A stretch of DNA of 64,000 nt from Megascapheus bottae (Eukaryota; Chordata; Mammalia; Rodentia; Geomyidae), in NCBI GenBank assembly GCA_024803745.1, contig JANJXV010000017.1, forward strand, positions 1,943,001 to 2,007,000, read 5' to 3'. Shown here in pieces: positions 33,456 to 44,439 of the stretch. The notes beneath the pieces are model-generated. The model worked only from the letters and a program-made list of their open reading frames with translations, did not search any database and had not been told where the DNA came from. Each line of letters begins with the position of its first letter. Positions within the stretch are counted from its first letter, which is position 1. The position numbers and the translations under genes were made by a program.

Positions 33456-33719
33456 CTTCCAAACAGAAAAAAATTTTTAAAAGTTTGACATTACAAGCTT
33501 CATTAGACCCAAGTTCTTGAATTTGAGAAGTACTTGCAGCATTACCAATATACTTTGAAAGACATTGGAAGAAGACAGGTCAGTCAATGTCAGATTCTAA
33601 AGTTTGGTCATGGGTGCTATCTCAATGCTTCCTATATTTCATTGTCTCCGTGGTTATTTTGTTTAAGATATGATTGACTTCACAATGTTCATTGTCTCTC
33701 TTTAAAGAGTTGCAAAGAA

Positions 33720-33835
33720 AGTGGGAGGAAAAACATGGAAAAGGGAAAAAATGTTGGAGAAGAAATGTACTGACTTACATGTAACTGTAACCCCTCTATA
33801 TATCACCCTGACAACAATAAAAAATTTAAAAATAG
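33720..33835 (+). mobile_element. L1-type 3' end, older subfamily
   Basis: Purine-rich stretch, then AACTGTAACCCCTCTATATA and TGACAACAATAAAAAATTT. The same ending recurs at 50945-51010 and 62022-62082. It resembles an L1 3' UTR end with an AATAAA signal, but differs from the younger L1 ends in this window. Confidence 0.55.
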
Positions 33836-34041
33836 TTACAGAGAGTGACTTAGGTCAACAAATAACATCTACAAACATCTTTCTCTGTAGGATGTCTCTG
33901 TAAGCTAACATAGGGAGGCTGTCTTGTTGACCATCTTTCCTCAAAAAATAGCTATCGCAGCCTCATGGTAGTTCATATAGCAACTTATATAGTAGATTGC
34001 CATTTGAGGCTCATTTGGGGTACCTAGTGAGACCCTGCCTC

Positions 34042-34282
34042 AAAACATACAACAGCAGCGGGCTGGGAGTTTGGCCTAGTGGTTAAAGTGCTTGCCTAGC
34101 ATGCACAAAAACCCGGGTTCGATTCCTCGGTACCACATACATGCAAAAAAAAAAAAAAGCCGGAAGTGATGCTGAGGCTCAGGTGGTAGAGCTCTAGCCT
34201 TGAGAAAGTACAAGGACAGTGCTCAGGCCCTGAACTCAGGCCCAGGACTGGCAAAAAAAAAAAAAAAAAACATACAACAGCA
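34042..34282 (+). mobile_element. IDL-Geo SINE, full length, 16-bp TSD
   Basis: The best-preserved + strand copy. Head GGGCTGGGAGTTTGGCC, A box CTAGTGGTTAAAGTGC, B box GGGTTCGATTCC, A14 linker, right arm with GAGGCTCAGGTGGTAGAGC and AGGCCCAGGACTGGC, A19 tail. Target-site duplication AAAACATACAACAGCA at 34042-34057 and 34267-34282. Confidence 0.95.
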
Positions 34283-34697
34283 ACAACAAAATTAGAAAAA
34301 TGAAATCAGACTCTGGAGTTTTGATGATTCTCACATTTTGCCTCTACTAAGCAATAGAGACACTACTAGATCTCTTTTGTGCATTGTCCACACACTCTCC
34401 ATGGTTTCTTCCCATCTAAGCAGGTGAACCAGGACAAAAATACATTGTTTTTTTTGCCCTTTCATTGTTCTCATGGCTGCCTTTCCCCATGCATGCATGG
34501 GACTCTTTGGCTTGCTTTATCTTATTTCACTTGTACCTGTAGTGGGGAACAATGGAGCACCAAAACTAGGTACTTCTGGATAGAGCAGATTGTCACTGTC
34601 TGAAAAGCTTCCTCATTGGGTGGTTGAACTGTTAGATGATTCAGATAGCTATGTGCTTACATGACTAAAGGCAACAAAGCTCTGAACCAAACTAGCT

Positions 34698-34753
34698 TCC
34701 TTCCTTCCTCCCTCCCTCCTTCTCTTCTTCCCTCCCTCCCTGTCTTTCCCTCT
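34698..34753. repeat. Pyrimidine-rich (CCTT)n/(CCCT)n tract
   Basis: CTTCC units passing into CCCTCCCT units. Confidence 0.85.
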
Positions 34754-34967
34754 ATTTCTCATTCTAAACCATTTTCTTTTTGGACTTCCACTGTGAACAG
34801 AAAAACCTGGGGGCTATGATAGAAAAAGCAAAGAACTATAGCGATAGGTTCTTACAAAAGGCTGTTAATTGTGGCACACCAAGTTCTACTTACTGCTCTC
34901 CAAAGCAAAGAGGAACTAACAAAAGCAAACTGTCCTCTGAAAAGCAATTCATTGGATTGCATAAATG

Positions 34968-35204
34968 TAGGGGGATGCAGTAGCTCACACCTGTAATCTT
35001 AACTACCCAGGAGGCTGAGATCTGAGGATCAAGGTTCAAAGCCAGCCTGGGCACTAAAGAACGTGAAACTCCAAATCTCCAATTAACCACCAGAAAACCA
35101 GAAGTGGCACTGTTGCTCAAGGGGTAAGGCAGTAGCCTTGGGCTGAAGAGCTCAGGGATAGCAACCAGGCCCAGAGTTCAAGCCCCATGACAGGCAAAAA
35201 AAAA
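34968..35204 (+). repeat. B1-headed composite SINE, near full length
   Basis: ATGCAGTAGCTCACACCTG, GGCTGAGATCTGAGGATCA, CAATTAACCACCAGAAAACC, GGGGTAAGGCAGTAGCC, GAGTTCAAGCCCCATG and an A tail. A good reference copy for the family. Confidence 0.9.
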
Positions 35205-35252
35205 TGTATACATATTCTATTTTGCACGTGAGTGCACAAGCATGCATGTTTG

Positions 35253-35261
35253 CGTGTGTGT

Positions 35262-35297
<36 letters not shown>
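35253..35297. repeat. (GT)n microsatellite
   Basis: GT units with one CTG interruption, on the tail side of the antisense SINE at 35298. Confidence 0.95.
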
Positions 35298-35298
<1 letters not shown>

Positions 35299-35506
35299 GA
35301 TACCAGAAGTAGGGTCTGTGTGCTGTCGTTTAGCTTTTTCAGTCAAGGCTGGCACTCTTCTCCTTGAGTCACAGCTCCACTTCTGACTTCTTTGTAGTTA
35401 TTTGGATATAAGTGTCTCACAAATTTTCCAGGATGGCTTTGAACTATGATCCTCTAGCCTGATCCTCCTGAGTAACTAGGATTACAGCCATGAGCCACCA
35501 GCACCC
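35298..35506 (-). repeat. B1-headed composite SINE, antisense
   Basis: GAGTCACAGCTCCACTTC, CTATGATCCTCTAGCC, CCTGAGTAACTAGGATTAC and CATGAGCCACCAGCACCC. Confidence 0.82.
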
Positions 35507-36236
35507 TATGACTTATTTTTACACTATGCACAATTTGTTTCAGCTACCTCATGACACAGATCATATAACTTGTTAAAATTTAAGAGCAAAAATTTAACCA
35601 AAATAAACACTTTAAGCCATTGTTTACTCACAACATATTTTTGCAGGCTCACACTAAAAAAAACAATTATTTGGTTCTCAGTGTTAGTGCTTTTATTTTC
35701 TTCATCTGAAACTCATTTTAGTTACATGCATGGACATTTATTAGTCTGTTATTTAACCTATATGCTTTTTGCACTGGCAAATAAGCTCTGTCTTAATCTT
35801 AAAAGGTACTTTTAACTATGTGTCCCTATTACCCCAGAATTTATATATGCAAAGGATACTTGATTTGAGAAAGTTTTTATTTACTTTATAAAATCCTGAG
35901 AATCTGTTCATCAGTTTGTTTCGGGACAATTATGATCAGTGACTAGATCAGGAGTAACTGAAGCTGAGATTCAATGAAAAAGATATTTCTTGACTCATAG
36001 TGTAGAGAATTTTAGTTTGTAATGTATTAAGGGATTTTTTTTTACTTTGTTATGATAAGGTTTTAAAACATATATGTAGAGTTCAGTCAGATCTGTTGAC
36101 GGACTGAAAGAAAATGTCTGAAAATCACTAAAAAAAAGACAAGAAGTGGAAAGTAGATTCATCTTATGATTGGGGAGGTAGCTCATTCTCCATGCCTCCA
36201 GGAAAAGTCAAGTTGCATTGAAAATCAGATGTGTCT
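35507..36236. other. Intronic sequence, nothing recognised
   Basis: AT-rich, with no recognised repeats or exons. Confidence 0.4.
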
Positions 36237-36482
36237 GCTAGGTGTGGTGGCTCACACCTACAATCATAGATACTCAGGAGGTTGAAATCTGAGGATCGAG
36301 TTTCAAAGCTAGCCTGAGCAGACAATGCCAGAGACTCCTATCTCTACTTAAAAACAAAAAGCCTGATGTAGATATGTGGTTCAAGAGGTAGAATACCAAT
36401 CTTGAGTATAAAAGCCAAACAAGAATGTGAAAGTTTTGTGTGCGACCCTACTGCTGGCAAAAATAAGTAAATAAATAAATTG
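36237..36482 (+). repeat. B1-headed composite SINE with TAAA-type tail
   Basis: AGGTGTGGTGGCTCACACC, GGTTGAAATCTGAGGATCG, right arm GTGGTTCAAGAGGTAGAA, tail AAATAAGTAAATAAATAAAT. Confidence 0.82.
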
Positions 36483-37305
36483 GATTAGTTCATATGAGTC
36501 TGATAAATTCACAAAGGTACAAGTTGCACTGATCTATAATGAACTGTAAAAGGTAAATATCCTTAAAGAGGTTTGTAAATATGAGAAATAAAATTTGAAT
36601 TTGTAAATATTTGATAAGTCATCTAATCATAAGAATTATAATAAATTTGATAACAATAGTCATGTTATATTCTCATAGCTATCATCTCATGGGCCAAAAT
36701 GTAATAAAGGTTGAAAGTATATTTATAGAAAATTATCTGGGCAAGCACTCCTTTCAATTTTTATAATGAAGCAATTATTTTTCCTGTATTAATTGCTGGC
36801 ATACTTTTGATCTGTGTTCTAGTATTGTCTTCTTGAGGAAATGATTATGCTTTATAGTCTAAATTTCTTGGATTTAGGACGCTAAATGCCTCATTTCTCC
36901 TTGCATTTAATTTTGCTGCATCAATAAAATATGAACAGAATGGTTAATAAAACAACAAAACTATTTTATGTCAGGGAATATAGGTTATGGTTTATGAATC
37001 TGCTGAGTTGCCCTGATAGTTCACTATAAGAAAGCATTTTTCTTTGTTACTTTGTCTCTGTTCAGAGGAAAGGAGAGTCAGTGTAATAGCATGTGATGTG
37101 GAGGGCAGGAGGCTCCAGTCCTTTTTAGGAATGTTAATATAAAATATTGAAAGTGCAGTGGAACAGGAAAGAAGCTAGTTTGCCTAAGAGAAAAGCATTT
37201 ATTCTCTACTGACTATTACCAATTGTTAGTTCTCCCCTGCTTCCTTCTCTCTCTCCCCATGTCCCTCCCTTTATCTCCATTCCAATAATTGTAAAATGCA
37301 AGCAA
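36483..37305. other. Repeat-poor AT-rich intronic stretch
   Basis: No recognised repeat. Around 36790-36990 the sequence is rich in TTAAT/ATAAA words, but no defined element is seen. Confidence 0.4.
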
Positions 37306-37307
37306 GC

Positions 37308-37726
37308 CAGAAGCTAGCGGATTATGCCTATAATAACTACTTAGGATGCTTATATTTGAGGACCTGGATTTGAAGCAAAACTGAGCAGAAAGATCCACAA
37401 GATTCTTAAGCCCAATTAACCAGCAAAAATCCTGATGTTGAGGTATGGCTCAAGTATAGACTGCCAGCCTTGAGTAAAAAAGGTAAACAAGGGCTGGGAG
37501 TTTGGCCTAGTGGTTAAAGTGCTTGCCTAGCATGCAGGAAGACCCGGGTTCGATTCCTTGGTACCACATACATAGAAAAAAGCCGGAAGTGGTGCTGAGG
37601 CTCAAGTGGTAGAGCTCTAGCCTTGAGAAAGTCCAAGGACAGTGCTCAGGCCCTGAGCTCAAGCCCAGGACTGGCAAAAAAAAAAAGGTAAACAAAAATA
37701 CAAATCCTTGAGTTCAATCCCCAGGA
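37308..37726 (+). repeat. B1-headed composite SINE interrupted by an IDL-Geo copy
   Basis: The outer element runs 37308-37492 (ACTACTTAGGATGC, CCAATTAACCAGCAAAAATC, GCCAGCCTTGAGTAAAAA) and resumes at 37687 with CCTTGAGTTCAATCCCCAG. Its tail is the GA microsatellite. Confidence 0.8.
37479..37694 (+). mobile_element. IDL-Geo SINE nested in an older SINE
   Basis: Core 37493-37686, near identical to the copy at 34058, with GGGCTGGGAGTTTGGCC, GGGTTCGATTCC and GAGCTCAAGCCCAGGACTGG. The target repeat AAAAGGTAAACAA is seen on both sides (37480-37492 and about 37682-37695). It lies in the A-rich spot of the outer right arm. Confidence 0.92.
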
Positions 37727-37754
37727 AAGAGAGAGCAAGAGAGAGAGAGTGAGC

Positions 37755-37807
<53 letters not shown>
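37727..37807. repeat. (GA)n microsatellite as SINE tail
   Basis: GA repeat with early interruptions (CAAG, GTGAGCGAGACA) and then about 26 pure units. It directly follows the CCCCAG end of the outer SINE. Confidence 0.95.
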
Positions 37808-37810
<3 letters not shown>

Positions 37811-37911
37811 AAATGAAAATAAAATACAGATGAAACTTTGACTATTGTTTAAAACTTGCCAAAATACATCTTATTCTGTCTGGAATCTCTTTGATAATGT
37901 CTACCTTGAAC

Positions 37912-39096
37912 ATAGAAAGGTTTTTTTAATTTATTTTTTTATTTTTTTATATATTTTTTATTGTAATTAATAGAAGGGTTACATGATATTTGCCAGATAG
38001 ATGGTGCATTAATTCCCATACATTGATACCCTTTCACATGTCTTGGTCCCCATTTCCCTCCCCCCCCACCCCCACCCCTCATCTTCTTTTCCCCCGTTCC
38101 CTATCCAATTTCAAATAACCAAATACAAATATATCCGATATATCAGGTAACAAAGTGAGATACTGTAACAATATGAGATAACCAAGGGACAGCAAAAGAG
38201 ATGAGAGATAACATAGTACCTTAAGAACAACAATCATTCAGTATATGGCTTATGTTTCTATATCCTAGAGATCCTTTCATTTAGAGTCCTACTATGTGGC
38301 CTTTTGTATCAAGGTTTTGCTCTATTGCAAATCTCTGGTAGGAGAGCCCAAGGTTTCTATTGATTATGACAAATGAGGGAAACCATTGAGCCTAAGTTCC
38401 TTTGAGTCTGGCTTACTTCATTTAATATGATTTTTTCTAAGTCTTTCCATTTCCTAACAAATGAGGCAATGTCATTCTTTCTGACAGCAGCATAGAATTC
38501 CATTGTGTACAAATACCACATCTTGTGGATCCACTCATCAACTGAGGGACATCTAGGTTGGTTCCATATCTTTGCTATGGTAAATAGTGCTGCAATGAAC
38601 ATTGTTGTGCTGGTGGATTTAGTATGTCTTTGTTTCTGGATGATTGGGTAAATGCCAAGTAGTGGAATTACTGGATCATAGGGGAGCTCTATGTTTAGTC
38701 TTTTGAGGAACTGCCATACTGCTTTCCATAGTGGTTGAATGAGTTTGCACTCCCACCAACAGTGTAGTAGTGATCCCTCCTGGCCACATCCCCTCCAGCA
38801 TCTGTTGTTATTAGTTTTCTTGATCCTGGCCATTCTAACTGGAGTGAGGTGGAATCTTAGAGTTGTTTTGATTTGCATTTCTTTTATGACCAGAGATGTT
38901 GAGCATTTCTTCATGTGTTTATAGGCCATTTTTGTTTCTTCTTCAGAGAAGACTCTCTTTAAGTCTTTGGCCCATCTTTTAATGGGATGGTTGTTACTTT
39001 GGAGATTAGTTTTGGATTGATTCAATTTTTTGAGCTGTTGATATATTTTAGATATGAGGCCTTTGTCTGTTGTATGGTTGGTGAAGAAAGGTTTTA
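37912..39096 (-). mobile_element. L1, 5'-truncated, recent, with TSD
   Basis: T-rich 3' end (AAAAAAATTAA-type tail reversed at 37922-37967), reversed AATTACAATAAAA, C-rich tract (38058-38078), then an ORF2 C-terminal frame open for 222 codons (38357-39025) with [14 protein letters not shown] and [12 protein letters not shown]. The flanking repeat AGAAAGGTTTT occurs at 37913-37923 and about 39087-39097. No inversion. The long open frame and intact duplication mark a young insertion, but with only the ORF2 end it cannot mobilise itself. Confidence 0.93.
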
Positions 39097-39190
39097 TATG
39101 CTAAAATATTAGATCCATTGCTTCTGTGTGGAGGGTGATGAACTTTATTATGGCCTCCATTGGAGTAAGAATAATTACACATTAAAAACC

Positions 39191-39560
39191 AAATGCTATT
39201 GGTCAGAGATATAATCCTAGTTCCCCAGAAAGCTGAAAACTGAGGATGCCAAACAGAAATATTAGTAGAATTCTTATCTCCAGTTAAACAACAAAAACTT
39301 AAGTGGGGTTATGGTTTAAAAGTTATAGTACCAGAGGCTGGGAGTTTGCCGTAGTGGTAGAGTGCTTTCCTAGCATATATGAAGAACCATGTTCCATTCC
39401 TTGGTACCACATATATAGAAAAAGCTGAAAATGGTGCTGTGGCTCAAGTGGTAGAAAGCTAGCCTTAAGGACAACCGAGGACAGTGCTCAGACCCTGAGT
39501 TCAAGCCCCAGGACTGCCAAAAAATTTAATAAAAAAGGGTTATAGCACTAGGTTTGAGAT
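39191..39560 (+). repeat. B1-headed composite SINE interrupted by an IDL-Geo copy
   Basis: The outer head (GAGATATAATCCTAGTTCC, GAAAGCTGAAAACTGAGG) and linker (CTCCAGTTAAACAACAAAAA) precede 39333. The outer sequence resumes near 39536 with GGGTTATAGCACTAGG. Confidence 0.72.
39333..39535 (+). mobile_element. IDL-Geo SINE nested in an older SINE, moderately decayed
   Basis: GGCTGGGAGTTTGCCGTAG, ATGTTCCATTCC (decayed B box), GTGGCTCAAGTGGTAGAAAG and GAGTTCAAGCCCCAGGACTG. A GTTATAG..A target repeat is visible on both sides. Confidence 0.85.
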
Positions 39561-41039
39561 TTCAAGTACCAATGCCCATCACTATGACCACCACCAACAA
39601 AACAATAATTGCACTTGGACAAAAATCGCCCAAACCCCCGAGTAGCAGGATAGATCCTGGAAACCTATCTTTTCAGAAGTATTTGTATGGGAGATATGTG
39701 ACTGTCAGAATGTTATGCCTCATCACTGCCCGCTTGAACTTTCTGGAAAGATGGAAATGTTCTCTGGGGACCTAACATTCAATTCTCATGTCTGTTTTAC
39801 AGCAGAAGATATATGACTACTATAGCAGAAGAACTGAATCATTAGTTTAATTGTAGTTAATTATATTTAAATTTCAATAGCTGTACTATTATTTGAACAC
39901 TTAGAGTTAGAATGGTGATTAATTGCCTAGCTTCAGGTCCTAGGTATGTTTCTGAGTAGCTACACACCCTTGAAAATTCATTTCCTTGGGCCTCACTGTT
40001 ATCTGGGTCAACATGATGACTACAATAGCCCTTACTTCCAAGAGTTCTGTGATCAGGAAATAATAATCCATGCTCAGTTTATAATATGTGTCTCATATGC
40101 GGCCATTATTATCATTCTTAATTATTTTATGATCTGTTGTTGATTTTGCAAAAACTGAAGAAAGAGAAAAAGAAATAAGGCTAAAGTAATGGAAAGAAAC
40201 ACCATGAAAGTAACACAACTCTAAATGATCCTAGAGAAATGGCTGTGATTTTGTGAACTAGAAAGCAAATAAAGGGGGTGACCATATCCCCATGGTTTTG
40301 CTTTGGAAATCTCATTTATTTTTGTTTCCTGGTATAGTCATTAATGAATCTTCACTTAGCTGAAAACGTGGCCCAGTTTTTAAGGTAAACATTTTCCAAG
40401 TTTCCTTTTTCAGTCACAGAATCCCTGATTATGTAAATAGTGAGCCATTTTCCCACAATCAAGTCAACCAAAAATCTAGTCTAGGTTGGGAGTGAAAGAA
40501 GGCAGGATGAGGCATATAAGCAGATGTCACCAAAAGGTGTTGTGAATGTGAGTTCTAGGGAGAGGGGTTAGGTACGTACTGAAGGCATTTGGGACTGAGA
40601 TGGAAACCCGAACAATGAAATTAAATTTGATTGCAATGTTATAATATCATCTACTTGGAAAACACACTAATCACTCTAGCAAGAACCACTTTACTTTGAT
40701 GATCTGTTATTGATAATGAGACTTATTATTCATGATAAGAAACAAATGCTTTTCTCTGCCATTCATGAACTATCAGTAACCAAAATGCAATATGATTGGT
40801 TCTTATAAAAGTATGAACATATATATTTAATAGGGTTGGTTCATATAAAAATAATGCATTGGTTGGAAAAAATGACTTACTATATATAGAGCCATGAGGT
40901 GGATGACGAAAATAGGAAACATTAGAATAGCTCATTTAGTTGTAAATATCATCCTAACAGATCTTTTGGTGGTTTTTCTTTTCGGTTGTTGGGTGTTTTT
41001 GTGTTTTATTTTGTTTGGTTATATGCATGTTTGTGTCTC
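39561..41039. other. Long repeat-poor intronic stretch
   Basis: About 1.5 kb without recognised mobile elements. It may contain conserved non-coding DNA, but no specific element is evident. Confidence 0.4.
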
Positions 41040-41263
41040 CCTGTACTGAGGTTTTAAATCAGAGCCTGGGAAAGGTCCTTTAGCTTTTTCACTCAAACCT
41101 GGCACGGTGCCTAAGGCATACTTCTACTTCCCACTTTTGGTTGGTGAAATTGAAATACAGTTTCACAGACTTTCTAACTAAGGTTGGTTTCAAACTGCAA
41201 TCATCACATCTTAGTCTCCTGAGTAGCTGTGATTAGAAGACTAAGCCAACAATGCTCAGTGGC
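41040..41263 (-). repeat. B1-headed composite SINE, antisense, old
   Basis: CTTTAGCTTTTTCACTCAAA, TTTCACAGACTTTCTAACTA, GCAATCATCACATCTTAG and CCTGAGTAGCTGTGATT. Confidence 0.72.
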
Positions 41264-42079
41264 GTTTTCCGTGTTTACCTAGTGATTCAGACCACCTTAA
41301 AGGCTGGTTTGGGGGCCAATCTCAGAGGTATTCCATGGACAGATTGGAAAGTTTCCATTCAAGAATTATGCTCACTATCTCTATTTCTGGGCAATACCCT
41401 AATGCTACGAGGCATTGCTCATAATGTGGCTGACATTGCAGTCTCTATCCAGGGAACCAATCCTGCTCATGTTCCCATAAGTACTAATCTTTATTATTAG
41501 TATTAGCTTCATAAGCTAGTTGGGGCATTTTCATAGCAAAAGACTAGTGCCAGAGACACCTAAAATTTTGTTGTATGTATTAGTGCTTGCTTTTCTCTAA
41601 AGAGATCAAGACATTCATATTAAAGGAAGAAGACCTGATGTCCCAGGCATTTGGACAATTGGCAATTTTTATGGAAGACTGTTAGCATCACTTATAGCAG
41701 CTCTCTTTTCTTTGCTTACAAATTTACTAATAAATTTTGTGTGTAGTGCTTAAACTGAGAAAATAACTATTTTAGTATATTTCCAAGATTCACATATTTA
41801 TAAAGTCTTTTAATATCTGAAACTCTAAAATGACATTGAAACTTTAATCCTATTAATGGCACAGAACACTATGCAATTATGCAATCTACTGATGTTTTCA
41901 AACTAATATTGAGAACAAAGGAAATCTTAATCTCACAGAAACTTGACAAAAACCAAGTAGTGATTTGTAAATATGTGGAAACTAGTTATTTCTTCCAAAA
42001 TGACTATTTCATCACAGCTTAGTTATCACATTAAGGTTTAAGTACAGTTGCTCCAAACTTTTATTTTTAAATTTTCATT
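41264..42079. other. Intronic sequence, nothing recognised
   Basis: Contains an 82-codon open frame on the + strand (41252-41500) that matches no family I know. Confidence 0.4.
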
Positions 42080-42273
42080 TATTTATTTGCCAGTCCTGGG
42101 CTTGGACTTAGGGCATGATCACTGTCCTTTTGTTTTCTCAAGGCTAGCACTCTACCACTTGAGTCACTGCACCACTTCTGGCTTTTTTCTATGGACGTGC
42201 TTCTGAGGAATAGAACCTTTGGCTTCATGCATGCTAGGCAAGCACTCTACCACTAGGCCAAACTCCTGGCCCA
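42080..42273 (-). repeat. IDL-Geo SINE, antisense
   Basis: TTTATTTGCCAGTCCTGGGC, GTTTTCTCAAGGCTAGC, TTTTCTATGGACGTGC, AATAGAACCTTTGGCTTCAT and GCTAGGCAAGCACTCTACC. The A tail is converted to an ATTT-rich run. Confidence 0.88.
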
Positions 42274-42390
42274 CTCCCAAACTTAAAAAAAATAATTATC
42301 TCTTACTGTGCTTCATTCAGGGTAAATTATTGCAATTAGAGCAGAAACTATAGAGTTTGTTGTCAGGATTGCCCTTTCATGGTGATGAGG

Positions 42391-42469
42391 AGCAGAAAAA
42401 GAAGGAGAAAGAGAAGGAGAAGGAGGAGGAGGAGAAGGAGGAGGAGGAGGAGGAGGAGGAGGAGGAGGG
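42391..42469. repeat. (GGA)n/(GAAGGA)n purine tract
   Basis: About 79 bp of almost pure purine. Translated open frames here (poly-E/K/R) are artefacts of the repeat. Confidence 0.95.
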
Positions 42470-43307
42470 TGGTCATAAAATTAAAACCATCCTTGCTGAG
42501 GAGTATGCTAAATGTTTCATTTGTAACTTATATACATAAAGCAAAACAATCAATATCCACCTGTCCTTTGATAGGAAGTTGAAGAGTCTAGTTAGTAGCA
42601 GTAGCAGCATTCTCAGCTGGTGATCTAAGGCTTTCAAATACCATGTTCTGATTGTTGACAGAAGGTAATGTCTGCCCAATTGAAAAGGGATGTTCTTTTG
42701 TGAGCACTTTCCATTCCTACTGCTCATTTCCATATCTGAGCTATGCATAGGGAAAATAGAAAAAGGGCAAGTTTCCACCAAACTTTATTATGAAAGACAT
42801 AATTGAAGCAATTGTTTTCCCTAGTTGTATTATAGATAATGGAGAAGCAATTGCCTAGCATGAAATTATAAAGGTTCATGAAACTGTGGCTGAAATTGCA
42901 TGGCTTGCCTTAGATATGATTTCAGAAGTATTTGTTGATGTTTAGATGGACCGTGCTCACCTGAACCTTCACTGGATGATATTATAGACACACCAGTGAC
43001 TACCAGAGTCCTTACTGTGTTCAGTCTGTCATGTGTCATACACAAGGAGAGGACTGCAGAAGCAAGGTTGTGTGGCGATTACATTGTCTGATTACAAGGA
43101 TCCAAGAGCAGGTAGCAGTATTATAAACTCAGCAATAGATTACCGATGTACATGCAGGCCAAACAATTTATGATTTAAGACTGGATTGTAATTTGTATTC
43201 ATTCTGGAATAGGAAAAGAACTGGCATGTCAGTCCCATGAGAGATTTTATCCAGGGCTTTATCTTTGAGTGAATAAAAGAGTACAAATTCTATTACTCTA
43301 GAGATAG
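42470..43307. other. Intronic sequence, nothing recognised
   Basis: No recognised repeats. No exon-like features. Confidence 0.4.
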
Positions 43308-43592
43308 ATTAACAAAACAAGTGAACAAACAAACACAAATTTTGGAGACCATCAGCAACATAGACTGCTATATGCAGGGGAACACAGCTCCTCCAAACCA
43401 CCACACCAACTGCCTCCAGGTCCTGCTAGCAGCCAGATGCCAATGGGAGAGCTGACGGAATTTTGGCACTTCGACTCTGTGAATCCTGGCCAAGAAGAAT
43501 TGCATGCAAAAATATTTAACATTCTCTTTGCGAAAGAGGTATATTTCAATCAGTGGGAGAAGTATGCTTTAGACATAGTCTACTGCAAATGA
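43308..43592 (+). other. Unidentified stop-free stretch of 94 codons
   Basis: Open from just after a TAG (43305-43307) to TGA (43590-43592), without an early ATG. The first in-frame ATG is near 43437. The predicted composition is protein-like, with a serine/proline-rich part (HQLPPGPASSQMPMGE) and then mixed acidic and aromatic residues. Base composition is richer in GC than the surroundings. I recognise no family, and neither a pyrimidine-rich acceptor nor a clear donor brackets it. It could be a pseudogene fragment, a decayed exon or chance. Confidence 0.2.
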
Positions 43593-43660
43593 AATGTGAT
43601 ATACTAGTATCTTGGAGGAGTAATGTAAATACTGTAAGTACTTGGAGTAAGAGGTGAACT

Positions 43661-43912
43661 TTGCCAGGCACTGGTGGCTCATACTTGTAATTCTAACTCC
43701 TCAAAAGATTGTAATCTGAGGATTATGGTTCAAAGCCAGCCTGAGAAGGAAAGTCCTTTAAATTCTTACCTGCAATTAACTGGGAAAAAAACCAGAAGTG
43801 TAGCTATGACTCAAAGAGTAGAGCTCTAGTCTTACCATATAAGCTAAAGGACAGCACCTGTACCCTAAGTTCAAGTCCCAGAACTGGCACAAAAACAAAA
43901 ACAAAAACTTTG
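43661..43912 (+). repeat. B1-headed composite SINE with CAAAAA-type tail
   Basis: GCCAGGCACTGGTGGCTCAT, GTAATCTGAGGATTATGG, GCAATTAACTGGGAAAAAAA, GACTCAAAGAGTAGAGCTC and AAGTTCAAGTCCCAGAAC. Confidence 0.85.
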
Positions 43913-44070
43913 ATTTAGTGATGGAATTGTCAATGAAATATTTCTCTTAGACCATTGAGTTAGTATTACTTTATGGTGGGTCCTCAGTTTTCAAGGAAAA
44001 AAAGCTGTTTGTTGAAAATATTGATTCATCCTTTCTACATTTTCTGGGGACATTTGGTAATATCTGATGA

Positions 44071-44424
44071 TTGTGTGTGTGTGTTTGTGTATTAGGCATT
44101 GAACTCAGAGCCTCAAGGCTTTGCATTTGATGGAAAGCAGGTACTTTTATTACTTGAGCTATACTTCTAGCTTGGTTTGCTTTGTTTATATTTATTTTAT
44201 ATTTACTTTCTCTATATTTGTTTTATGGACAGTAGCCCAGGTCTTCACACTTCTCAACTGATGCTCTGCCACTTGAGCCCTACCTTCTGTTCCTACTTCA
44301 GACTGATTATTTTGATTATGAAATCTATCGAACTTTTCTACTTAGGCTGGTCTTGGACCTTAATCCTCCAGATCTAAGCCTAAGTGGCTAGGTTTATTAT
44401 TATGAGCTACCAACTCCTGGCCTA
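44071..44424 (-). repeat. B1-headed composite SINE, antisense, split by an AT-rich insertion
   Basis: A short GT tail and the right arm (GAACTCAGAGCCTC, TTACTTGAGCTATACTTC) are followed by an AT-rich segment (44180-44225). A second right-arm-like part follows (CTCTGCCACTTGAGCCC), then the head (CTTAATCCTCCAGATC). Possibly two overlapping old copies. Confidence 0.6.
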
Positions 44425-44439
44425 ACTTGGTTATTTTTG

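Noticed and set aside
34058..34150. tRNA gene
   Set aside because: The A and B boxes belong to the ID-like head of a SINE. There is no cloverleaf, and an A-rich linker with a second arm follows.
42357..42582. Poly-Glu/Arg open frames
   Set aside because: Translation of the GGA purine tract.
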